Source of the DNA: Candidatus Altimarinota bacterium
GTDB lineage: Bacteria; Patescibacteriota; Gracilibacteria; JAHISY01
Reading direction: 5' to 3'
Assembly (NCBI GenBank): GCA_023142645.1
Contig: JAGLJE010000037.1
Span: 1-13,176, forward strand
DNA length: 13,176 nt
Below the pieces are notes generated by a model, which saw only the letters and a program-made list of their open reading frames with translations, was not told where the DNA came from and ran no database searches. Every line of letters starts with the position of its first letter. Position 1 is the first letter of the stretch. Both the position numbers and the translations under genes were made by a program. Below, one piece after another: positions 7,925 to 13,176 of the stretch.

Positions 7925-8395
7925 CTATTTCGCACCACCTCCCCAAATGTGGCTTTCAAACCATTTTCTAATCATCGCTAGATTCAGTTTTTCTAGCGGA
8001 GTTGTCTTTTTAGGATTGTCAGTAGTCGCTCGGTCATTTACTATTTTTGTCGATGAATACAAACTATTCAAAAAAGCATTAAATATATCGCGCCGTTCTT
8101 TATCTTCGTCTTCAATATATTTAACAACCTCGGCAATAAGTCTAAAATTATCTATGAGAAGACGATCTAACGGAATTGCAGGATGAGACAAAAGGTAATC
8201 CTCCACGACAATTTTCAGTTCAGCGATAAATTCTTTCGGGAGCTGCTCTAGCTGATCAAGGAGACCTATCCGCACACCAGCTGCTTCGGCTCTCTGAAAT
8301 TCAGGACTTTTTTCGATGTCAGGACTCGCATCTTCAACTGTTCGATACTTCATAGTTTTGGGGTTATTAAAAAAAACGATGGGCGATTTAACCAT
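7925..8395 (-). CDS. Hypothetical helical protein
   Basis: I do not recognise this 156-residue protein. It is charged and predicted mostly helical: GLLDQLEQLPKEFIAELKIVVEDYLL in the middle, then RLLIDNFRLIAEVVKYIEDEDKERRD. The end is KLNLAMIRKWFESHIWGGGAK. There is no signal peptide or membrane segment. Two starts are possible: the ATG at 8395, or an in-frame ATG at 8353 giving MKYRTVEDASPD, which looks like a more natural N-terminus. AGGGA touches the first ATG too closely to act as a normal ribosome-binding site. The gene sits between lysK (27 bases upstream) and hppA (70 bases downstream) on the same strand and may share their transcript. Its base use is more AT-rich than its neighbours, as in the DUF4238-like gene. 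Confidence 0.65.
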   Translation of the reverse strand: MVKSPIVFFNNPKTMKYRTVEDASPDIEKSPEFQRAEAAGVRIGLLDQLEQLPKEFIAELKIVVEDYLLSHPAIPLDRLLIDNFRLIAEVVKYIEDEDKERRDIFNAFLNSLYSSTKIVNDRATTDNPKKTTPLEKLNLAMIRKWFESHIWGGGAK

Positions 8396-8422
8396 TCCCT
8401 GTTTAAAAATACAAACTAAAAA

Positions 8423-9493
8423 CTACAAACTTTCATCCAGTTTCACCAAAACTTTCGTGAGTATTTCAATTGCCTTTTCAAATTCTTTCAAATCAATTCG
8501 CTCTTCAGGTGTGTGATCGAGGTTCGAATCGCCGGGTCCGTATGAGACGATTGGCGTGTCGGGAAACGCTTTCATGAAAGTATTCATATCGGCCGTACCG
8601 GTTTTGACCTTGAAAACCGGCGTACCGCCTTCCTCGCGAATCGAAGAAAGGAAAGCTTTTACGAGCGGAGAATTTTTCGAAGCCAAACAAGCCTCCTCGC
8701 TACCCCAACTTTGGAGGTAGGAAACAGCCCCGCCATTTTTATTTTCACCGACGAGCTTTTTCAATTCACTTGCATCGAAACCGAGCGGCGTCCGAAATTT
8801 CACTCGCACTTTTACTTGTTCGACACCATTCACCTCGTCGTAAACGAACTTTTCCACCCGTTGCTGCAATCCTTCCCACACACTCTTTCCTTCATTGAAT
8901 TTCTCGCAAAAAGCTTTCACTTTTTGAGTGAATGCAATTGCCTCCTCGATCGCGTTCTTTTCGGAATCGTTTGCGGAATGCGCGGAGGTTTTTCGTTTAA
9001 AAAATTCCATCGAGAAGGTACCCTTGTAGCCGAGTGTGATTCCCTCGAAGCTGGAAGGCTCGCCGATGATTACAGCATTTGGTTTTTCAAATTTTTCCGC
9101 AAGGACTCGCGCGCCAGTTCCGTGTTTTTCTTCCTGTGAGGCACCCGCCACGACGATTTTCGTATTTTTTAATTTTTTGCTTGCAGCGAGAGCGGCAAAA
9201 ACAAAGGTTGCAAATGAACCCTTCGCATCGACCGAACCTCGACCGAAAAGTTCGTCTCCCTCGACTTTCACCGGCAGAAAAGGTTTGACCGTGTCGATGT
9301 GTCCGAGCAAAACGATTGTTTTTCGGGCATCACTTGAACCGATTTCAAGAACGACATTATTGAAATGATCCACCTCCGTTTTTTCGAACCCTAATTTTTT
9401 CGCTTCGTCAGAAATAAAGCTCGCGACTTCTTCCTCCCTCTCGGATGGGGAATAAATCGAGACGATTTTCTGGAGAAATTCGGCGGGTTGCAT
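8423..9493 (-). CDS. lysK: M20 metallopeptidase, LysK-type [LysW]-lysine/[LysW]-ornithine hydrolase
   Basis: This 356-residue M20-family enzyme is predicted to release lysine (or ornithine) from the carrier protein LysW in the last step of the alpha-aminoadipate (or related arginine) pathway. Visible metal and catalytic residues are H65 and D67 (LLGHIDTV), D89 (GRGSVDAKGS), E121 and E122 (SQEEKHGTGA), E145 (IIGEPSS) and H327 (NLDHTPEER). H172 (SAHSA) is the conserved dimerisation-domain histidine. The segments KTGTADMNTF and YGPGDSNLDHTPEERIDL favour LysK over ArgE or DapE within M20, and a lysJ-like aminotransferase lies upstream on the same strand. The length fits LysK. The ATG start is at 9493, with leader AACCTTTTCAA and no Shine-Dalgarno site. 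The exact substrate, LysW-lysine, LysW-ornithine or both, cannot be told from sequence, and LysW is not in the window. Confidence 0.85.
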   Translation of the reverse strand: MQPAEFLQKIVSIYSPSEREEEVASFISDEAKKLGFEKTEVDHFNNVVLEIGSSDARKTIVLLGHIDTVKPFLPVKVEGDELFGRGSVDAKGSFATFVFAALAASKKLKNTKIVVAGASQEEKHGTGARVLAEKFEKPNAVIIGEPSSFEGITLGYKGTFSMEFFKRKTSAHSANDSEKNAIEEAIAFTQKVKAFCEKFNEGKSVWEGLQQRVEKFVYDEVNGVEQVKVRVKFRTPLGFDASELKKLVGENKNGGAVSYLQSWGSEEACLASKNSPLVKAFLSSIREEGGTPVFKVKTGTADMNTFMKAFPDTPIVSYGPGDSNLDHTPEERIDLKEFEKAIEILTKVLVKLDESL

Positions 9494-9531
9494 TTTAAAT
9501 TATTTGAAAAGGTTGACAAACTGGGCTTAGT

Positions 9532-9561
9532 TTAGCACGATAGAATCAATTTTCATATAAT
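9532..9561 (+). promoter_or_regulatory. Predicted promoter for the 9584-10023 ORFs
   Basis: A perfect TATAAT lies at 9556-9561, with a weak -35 candidate TTAGCA at 9532-9537, 18 bases away. The predicted start of transcription would fall about 15-20 bases before the ATG at 9584. A TTGACA at 9513-9518 is too far away to pair with this -10 box. Confidence 0.45.
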
Positions 9562-9583
9562 ATTTCGGCTCCTGAGCTAAATC

Positions 9584-9679
9584 ATGACTGAAAAGCTACA
9601 AAAAAAGATGTTGATAAAGAAATTTCCTAACTTAGGTAAGACAAAATCGGAACTTAATTTTTTACTTCTTAAATTATGA
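9584..9679 (+). CDS. Possible 31-residue leader peptide or small protein
   Basis: This short lysine- and leucine-rich ORF starts MTEKLQKKMLIKKFPNLGK and ends in LLLKL. Its TGA overlaps the ATG of the next ORF in an ATGA at 9676-9679. It begins about 22 bases after a TATAAT box. The coupling and the promoter spacing are the only support. It matches no family I know and could be a leader that sets translation of the downstream ORF, or chance. Confidence 0.35.
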   Translation: MTEKLQKKMLIKKFPNLGKTKSELNFLLLKL

Positions 9680-10023
9680 ATGCGAATACAGAATTTGAAT
9701 TTACCATCATTGACAAACCGCAAAACAAAACCAGAAATGAGGCACCACCCTGCCAATATTCCGATGGATTTTGTGAACCCTATTTCCAAACTTCATCGAC
9801 CGAGCCTAAATTAGGGATATACATAAGTTTTCTAAGAAAAGGTCTCAAAAACACTTTCCCTGCAAAACCAGCTGACTGTCAGTCTTGCGTCGCAGAAGTA
9901 GAAACATCTTTTACCGATGAAAAAACAGCGCGACCGGCCATTAAAGAACTTCTTAGGCTTGTTGATGCATCAAGACCTTCTGAATCTTTGCCACCACACC
10001 CCCAATCTCCTCTTTCGAAATAA
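9676..10023 (+). CDS. Hypothetical 115-residue protein
   Basis: I do not recognise this protein. It starts MNANTEFEFTIIDKPQNK and contains CQYSDGFC and DCQSC, giving four cysteines in two pairs. It ends in a proline- and serine-rich tail. It lies between lysK and lysJ on the opposite strand, so it interrupts that pair. Its last 71 bases are antisense to the 3' end of lysJ, so the tail sequence is partly dictated by lysJ. The body (9676-9950) has no competing gene and follows a TATAAT promoter and an ATGA-coupled mini-ORF, which supports it. Composition is AT-rich relative to lysJ. It could be a recent insertion or a decayed gene. Confidence 0.42.
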   Translation: MNANTEFEFTIIDKPQNKTRNEAPPCQYSDGFCEPYFQTSSTEPKLGIYISFLRKGLKNTFPAKPADCQSCVAEVETSFTDEKTARPAIKELLRLVDASRPSESLPPHPQSPLSK

Positions 10024-11113
10024 CTAACGGAGGCAACAGCCGAATTGTTTTCGCGCCAGTCTGAAGAACAAGTACTCCCTCTTCTTGAAGTTTCCCCACG
10101 ATTTCTTTTGCTGGAATTTTGAGATCAATCGCGAGCATCAAACCAATTCCACGAATTTCTCGAATCTTCGGCGAGGAAATTTCCTCCAATTTACTTTTCA
10201 AAAACTCTCCATTTTCTTGCGCCTTTTCACACAAATTTTCTTCCTCGCAAAAACCCAAAACCGCGAGAGCTGCCGCGCACGCGGGTAGATTCCCGCCAAA
10301 AGTCGAGGCGTGCCGACCTCGAATATTTTTCTCACCGAAAAGATTAGCCCGAAAAACCGTCGCGCCAATTGGATACCCACCACCGAGCGCTTTCGCGAGA
10401 CAGACGATGTCCGGCTTTGCCCCGAAATTTTCGAGCGCGAGAAATTTACCCGTTCGGCAAATTCCAGACTGAACTTCGTCGATTATTAGCAGTGTACCGT
10501 TTTCGTCGCAGAGTTTTCTAACACCATCGAGAAATTCTTTCGTTGCGATGTGGACACCGCCTTCGCCTTGAACTACTTCGAGGATTACGGCTGCTGTTTT
10601 ACGGTCGATTTTTTCCGCGAGTGAATCAACTTTATTAAAAGCAAAAAAATCAAAATCGGGAACGAGCGGCTCGAAAGGCTCGCGAAATTCCGGTCGCCAA
10701 GTTGCTGACAGCGCGCCAAAAGTCCGACCGTGAAAACTTCGCTTTGCTGCAAGAATTTTTGTCCGACCTGTTGCCAACCGCGCGAATTTCAGTGCCGCTT
10801 CGACTGCTTCCGCGCCGGAATTCGAAAGAAAAATTTTGGATTTTTCGAATGGCATTTTTTCAGAAAGTTTCTCGAGAAATTCCTCTCGTTTTGCATGCGG
10901 ATGTCGCGCCGTTGCGAACGCGTAATTTTCCCACGCATTTTTGACTGCTTCCGCTACTTTCGGATTTGAATGACCGACAGAAGTCACGCCGTGCCCGCCG
11001 ACGCAGTCAATGTATTTTTTTTCCGCCGAATCCCAAACAATCGCTCCTTCACCTTTCATAATCGAGAGGGAGTTGGGAGAGTAAACGCCAGCGGAAAGTT
11101 CGAATTCGGACAT
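9953..11113 (-). CDS. lysJ: LysJ/ArgD-type class III aminotransferase, [LysW]-aminoadipate semialdehyde transaminase
   Basis: This 386-residue PLP enzyme is predicted to transaminate the LysW-bound semialdehyde, using glutamate as the usual amino donor, one step before LysK. Visible features include the phosphate-binding NSGAEAVEAALKFAR (98-112), FHGRTFGALSATW (127-139) and LEVVQGEGGV (178-187). D212 lies in IIDEVQSG and the PLP-binding K241 lies in LAKALGGGYPIGA. HASTFGGN is at 268-275. The segments PFEPLVP, KIREIRGIGLM and LLPPLVISKEE resemble Thermus LysJ closely, and lysK lies downstream on the same strand, so LysJ is preferred over plain ArgD or ornithine aminotransferase. LysJ enzymes can also serve ornithine synthesis. 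The ATG start at 11113 gives a normal length. Its leader GGCTTTTTCAAGTTTTTT has no Shine-Dalgarno site. Confidence 0.87.
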   Translation of the reverse strand: MSEFELSAGVYSPNSLSIMKGEGAIVWDSAEKKYIDCVGGHGVTSVGHSNPKVAEAVKNAWENYAFATARHPHAKREEFLEKLSEKMPFEKSKIFLSNSGAEAVEAALKFARLATGRTKILAAKRSFHGRTFGALSATWRPEFREPFEPLVPDFDFFAFNKVDSLAEKIDRKTAAVILEVVQGEGGVHIATKEFLDGVRKLCDENGTLLIIDEVQSGICRTGKFLALENFGAKPDIVCLAKALGGGYPIGATVFRANLFGEKNIRGRHASTFGGNLPACAAALAVLGFCEEENLCEKAQENGEFLKSKLEEISSPKIREIRGIGLMLAIDLKIPAKEIVGKLQEEGVLVLQTGAKTIRLLPPLVISKEEIGGVVAKIQKVLMHQQA

Positions 11114-11210
11114 AAAAAACTTGAAAAAGCCGTAAAAGTATTTTAAACTAAAGGTCTGCTCTTTGAAAGATTGGTCGGTTTTGCCAACTTTAATTTGCGC
11201 CGACTAAAAT

Positions 11211-11648
11211 GGGGATGACAGGCTTCGACAGAGAGGTTCTCGTGTTCGAAACCGCAACCACGGGATCGTGCTTTCTCCCGTCATATCCGGAAGTACAAAA
11301 TTATCTGCCAAAGATAATCTTTTTGCCCGCGTTCATCGCGGACTCGCGAAAGCTCGCGAAACGCTCGTTCCTCGTGAACCTGCTTTCGTTCCAGTTTTTG
11401 CTTAAATCGGCTTGAGCTTCGGCTCGCCGTGGCTGCTTGAAATCTCGCCTGCCAGCTTCAAGCTAGCCTCTTCCGGCAGGCTCAGCAAACCCTTCAGCCC
11501 GTGGGGCGCGTGAAAATTTAGGGCAACAAGTTTCGGAGCTTTTTGCTCGTTTTTTATTCCGAAGTTTGTAAATTTAAAACGAACTATGGTTGTAAACGGC
11601 TCGCGTGCGACTCTTTGGACCCGGGTTCAATTCCCGGCATCTCCACCA
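11211..11648 (+). ncRNA. ssrA: Transfer-messenger RNA (tmRNA, ssrA)
   Basis: tmRNA with SmpB rescues stalled ribosomes and adds a degradation tag. The 5' end GGGGATGACAGGCTTCGACAG is typical of tmRNA. The 3' end closes a tRNA-like domain: T-stem CCGGG (11621-11625), loop TTCAATT, CCCGG (11633-11637), acceptor strand CATCTCC (11638-11644), A discriminator and encoded CCA (11646-11648). The acceptor strands GGGGATG/CATCTCC pair over seven positions with G3-U70, the alanyl-tRNA synthetase identity pair. The tag reading frame lies at 11307-11405. After it come a GAGC-TTCG-GCTC hairpin (11414-11425) and a GCCTGCC/GGCAGGC pairing (11447-11453 with 11475-11481) that fits a pseudoknot or helix region. 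The length, 438 bases, is somewhat above the usual 350-400. smpB is not in the window. Confidence 0.95.
11307..11405 (+). other. tmRNA tag-peptide reading frame (32 codons plus TAA)
   Basis: The frame opens with GCC AAA GAT AAT at base 97 of the RNA (in E. coli the resume codon is at about base 90). It reads AKDNLFARV at the start and EPAFVPVFA before TAA. An alanine resume codon, an N/D-rich start and a hydrophobic end with a terminal alanine fit a proteolysis tag. At 32 residues it is much longer than the usual 8-15 or so. The resume codon position is inferred, not measured. Confidence 0.75.
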
Positions 11649-11652
11649 AGAC

Positions 11653-11685
11653 TGGAAAGTGGATGTTGGAAAGTGGAAGGTGGAA
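11653..11685 (+). repeat. Short direct repeat after tmRNA
   Basis: TGGAAAGTGGA occurs at 11653-11663 and again exactly at 11667-11677 (14-base period), followed by a related AGGTGGAAG. It begins five bases after the tmRNA CCA end and lies within the likely 3' trailer. Confidence 0.6.
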
Positions 11686-11743
11686 GCTTGTTAACAGCTG
11701 CCTGCTGAAATTCAAGTCTCGCTTGCTTTCTCAAATCTTCCAA

Positions 11744-11776
11744 CCCCTTTTTTGAGAAGAGGGGACTTTTTTGTTT
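11744..11776 (+). terminator. Intrinsic terminator of the tmRNA gene
   Basis: CCCCTTTT (11744-11751) pairs with AAGAGGGG (11757-11764) over eight positions, including one G-T wobble, around a five-base loop. TTTTTT then GTTT follow from 11767. It lies about 95 bases after the mature tmRNA 3' end. Confidence 0.75.
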
Positions 11777-11894
11777 CACTTTATTCCGTTTCGTTTGCAA
11801 AAAAAGAAAATGGGACAGAAGATTTGGTAGACAAAGAATGACCCACAAAAAAAGCGCGTGAGTTCGAAAAATATCTTAAAACATCTTCGGGAAT

Positions 11895-11912
11895 CGCTTT
11901 CCGCAATAAGCG
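11895..11912. promoter_or_regulatory. Small inverted repeat before the phosphoribosyltransferase gene
   Basis: CGCTT (11895-11899) and AAGCG (11908-11912) form a five-base-pair hairpin with an eight-base loop, 15 bases before the ATG at 11928. It could be a leader hairpin or an operator, and it is short enough to be chance. The rest of 11777-11927 is AT-rich with no gene seen. Confidence 0.25.
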
Positions 11913-11927
11913 TTTAATTTAATTTTC

Positions 11928-12578
11928 ATGCAATTCTCCGACCGAACCGCTGCTGGCAAACTGCTCGCCGAAAAACTGGCAGATTTTCGAGGTACCGAAA
12001 CTTTGGTGCTTGCGCTACCGCGTGGAGGAGTGGTGGTTGGATTTGAAATCGCACGAAAACTGAATACTCCGCTTGAAGTACTCGTCGCTCGTAAGCTCGG
12101 AGCACCCGGAAATCCCGAATTCGGCTTCGGGGCAATCGCACGAGAAAACACGGTTTTTCTCGATGAGCAGACTGTGAAGCTGTTGGGATTGGCAAAAGAG
12201 CAAATAGATGAAATTATTGCCCGGGAAAATTTAGAATTGAAACGTAGAGAAAAGCTTTACTGCGGCGAGCGTAAGTTTCCCGCACTCGCAGGGAAAACGG
12301 TGATTCTCGTCGATGATGGGATTGCCACTGGTGTGACTGTGAAAGTAGCTTTGAAATTCATCCGCAAACAAAATCCCGCTAGGATTATTCTCGCGGTCCC
12401 GGTGTTGGCTGCAGAGAGCATCGAGATATTCGAGCCAGAGGTAGATGGAATAATTTATCTTCAAGCGCCTACTCATCTCGGAGCGGTGGGTGCGTGGTAC
12501 GATAGTTTCCCGCAAAATACTGATACGGAAATTATCGAGCTACTTACCAAAAGCAGATTGCTAGCTCAGTCCCAATAG
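11928..12578 (+). CDS. Orphan type I phosphoribosyltransferase
   Basis: This 216-residue protein has a phosphoribosyltransferase fold. The PRPP-binding motif VILVDDGIATGVT lies at 125-137, and LALPRGGVVVGFEIA (28-42) lies near the N-terminus. The opening FSDRTAAGKLLAEKLADFRG, LEVLVARKLGAPGNPEFGFGAI (49-70) and LGAVGAWYDSF near the end are typical of a widespread roughly 215-residue group annotated only as 'phosphoribosyltransferase'. In some genomes this group is fused to a dienelactone-hydrolase-like domain. No substrate is known to me for this group, and no purine or pyrimidine gene is next to it. The start is the ATG at 11928, where homology begins; no Shine-Dalgarno site is seen. It is converging on the DUF134 gene, 43 bases away. 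Confidence 0.9.
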   Translation: MQFSDRTAAGKLLAEKLADFRGTETLVLALPRGGVVVGFEIARKLNTPLEVLVARKLGAPGNPEFGFGAIARENTVFLDEQTVKLLGLAKEQIDEIIARENLELKRREKLYCGERKFPALAGKTVILVDDGIATGVTVKVALKFIRKQNPARIILAVPVLAAESIEIFEPEVDGIIYLQAPTHLGAVGAWYDSFPQNTDTEIIELLTKSRLLAQSQ

Positions 12579-12621
12579 TTGCGTGGAAAATTGCCTTGAA
12601 TTTTTCATTCACCGCAAGCTG

Positions 12622-12903
12622 CTAACTACCAGTTTCGATTCGAATCGCTTTCCCGTCGGTAATCGCAGTGGAAACTTTTTTGCGGGCAATCGAAAGTATT
12701 CGTTGAAAAGTTGATTGCGAAACTTTCATTTTTTCCGCAGCAGCTGTCTGATCGAGATTCTCGACATCCTTCAGGCGCAACGCTTCGATCTCGTCCTGTG
12801 CGAGCGAGATTTCTTCTAGCGTGCAGAGTGGTACGCCTGCCGGTTTGAAAAAAGTTGCAGAAAAACTACCGCGCACGCGGCGAAATTTACGGGGACGGGG
12901 CAT
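12622..12903 (-). CDS. DUF134 helix-turn-helix protein
   Basis: This 93-residue protein starts MPRPRKFRRVRG and has the DUF134 features FFKPAGVPL (18-26), DEIEALRLKDVENLDQ (37-52) and a helix-turn-helix TAAAEKMKVSQSTFQRILSIARKK (53-76), ending GKAIRIETG. DUF134 proteins resemble sigma-70 region 4 and are presumed DNA-binding regulators; no target is established. The ATG at 12903 is chosen because the family begins MPRPRK; a TTG three bases earlier would only add one residue. It lies three bases after the stop of the DUF5320 gene, so the two are surely co-transcribed and probably translationally coupled. In other genomes DUF134 and DUF5320 genes often sit near iron-molybdenum cofactor-type NifX/NifB-domain proteins; none is inside this window. 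Confidence 0.92.
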   Translation of the reverse strand: MPRPRKFRRVRGSFSATFFKPAGVPLCTLEEISLAQDEIEALRLKDVENLDQTAAAEKMKVSQSTFQRILSIARKKVSTAITDGKAIRIETGS

Positions 12904-12906
12904 CAA

Positions 12907-13074
12907 TTATTTTTGCGAGGGATTGTTTGTTCGCCGTCCTGTTCCGCGACCGAGACCACGACCGGTGCCGCGCGTGCGACCGCGAGGACACGGAGTTGCG
13001 CCAGCACATTTCCCGAGCTTGCGCCCGGTGAGATGACCTTTGCCCTCCGGACCTTTGCCATCAAGATTTGGCAT
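12907..13074 (-). CDS. DUF5320 small Gly/Arg-rich protein
   Basis: This is a 55-residue protein starting MPNLDGKGPEGKGHLTGRK and containing LGKCAGATPCPRG. The MPxxDGxGPxGxGxxTGRxxGxC pattern is the signature of DUF5320, whose members are short and glycine-rich and often cysteine-containing. The C-terminal half is unusually rich in RG steps (RGRTRGTGRGLGRGTGRR), giving a strongly basic tail that could bind nucleic acid; that is inference. Function is unknown. It is the first gene of a two-gene operon with DUF134, preceded by a plausible promoter (13105-13132) and the leader TAACCCCTTTTCAA just before the ATG. Confidence 0.88.
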   Translation of the reverse strand: MPNLDGKGPEGKGHLTGRKLGKCAGATPCPRGRTRGTGRGLGRGTGRRTNNPSQK

Positions 13075-13104
13075 TTGAAAAGGGGTTAGAAAATACGTTT
13101 TGAA

Positions 13105-13132
13105 TTTATACCCATTTCAATTTTAAAGCAAA
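13105..13132 (-). promoter_or_regulatory. Predicted promoter of the DUF5320-DUF134 operon
   Basis: On the minus strand, TTTGCT (13132-13127) and TATAAA (13110-13105) are separated by 16 bases. The predicted transcription start would be near 13098, giving a leader of about 25 bases. The flanking 13075-13176 region is AT-rich with no gene seen. Confidence 0.45.
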
Positions 13133-13176
13133 CTTTTTTAATTTGATTTTTTTCCGTTCGGGCAGAAAATGCTTCT

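Noticed and set aside
11209..11415. 68-residue ORF in the tmRNA region, and another at 11543-11755
   Set aside because: Both lie mostly inside the tmRNA, whose ends, T-arm and acceptor stem are clear; the only coding frame expected there is the tag at 11307-11405.
12579..12621. Bidirectional terminator between the phosphoribosyltransferase and DUF134 genes
   Set aside because: Only a five-base TTGCG/CGCAA pairing with a long loop is visible, too weak to call.
12821..13036. Plus-strand 71-residue ORF rich in Pro and Arg
   Set aside because: It is antisense to the DUF5320 and DUF134 genes; its PRPRPRP run is the mirror of the RG-rich tail.
1..13176. Use of genetic code 25 (TGA read as glycine), known in Gracilibacteria
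   Set aside because: The well-recognised genes contain no internal TGA codons, so the standard code fits.
1..13176. CRISPR array, insertion sequence or ordinary tRNA gene
   Set aside because: No regularly spaced long repeats, transposase motifs or cloverleaf sequences other than the tmRNA tRNA-like domain were seen.

Overview
The window looks like a chromosomal segment from a small-genome bacterium, most likely a member of the Patescibacteria/CPR (possibly the Peregrinibacteria/Gracilibacteria side). The evidence is indirect. It has an Elp3 with the CPTEARMPKSYL-type iron-sulfur region, an S-layer-homology (SLH) surface protein, a LysW-type LysJ/LysK pair, a DUF5320-DUF134 pair, tightly packed genes and almost no recognisable Shine-Dalgarno sites. 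The standard genetic code fits: none of the recognisable genes has an internal TGA. The taxonomic placement is an inference.

Layout. Bases 1-1281 (minus) hold the first 427 residues of Elp3, a tRNA U34-modifying radical SAM enzyme; its acetyltransferase domain runs off the window. It starts back to back with a Trm9/ALKBH8-like methyltransferase (1280-1912, plus), and the two ATG codons share one CATG. A small membrane protein (1909-2178) is coupled to the methyltransferase by an ATGA overlap. A convergent holin-like membrane protein (2179-2427, minus) follows. Next comes an 809-residue secreted SLH protein with one intact and one degenerate CAP domain (2495-4924). Then come a DUF4238-like gene of unusual composition (4977-5636) and a tiny antisense zinc-knuckle-like ORF (5610-5750).

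A minus-strand cluster follows: lysK (8423-9493), a helical hypothetical protein (7925-8395) and the membrane pyrophosphatase hppA (5788-7854). lysJ (9953-11113) lies upstream of lysK on the same strand. The two are split by a plus-strand promoter and one or two small unknown ORFs (9584-10023). LysJ and LysK would catalyse the last two steps of LysW-carried lysine (or ornithine) synthesis.

A complete transfer-messenger RNA gene (ssrA, 11211-11648) was recognised from its tRNA-like ends. It appears to encode an unusually long 32-residue tag ending in PVFA, and it is followed by a short repeat and a terminator. The right end has an orphan phosphoribosyltransferase (11928-12578, plus) and a convergent DUF5320-DUF134 two-gene operon (12622-13074, minus) with its own promoter.

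The main points of interest are a possible bacterial cm5U-to-mcm5U wobble-uridine pathway encoded by a gene pair with interlocked start codons, the long tmRNA tag, a repeat element absorbed in frame into the SLH-CAP gene, and a pyrimidine-rich leader motif in front of several genes that lack a Shine-Dalgarno site.
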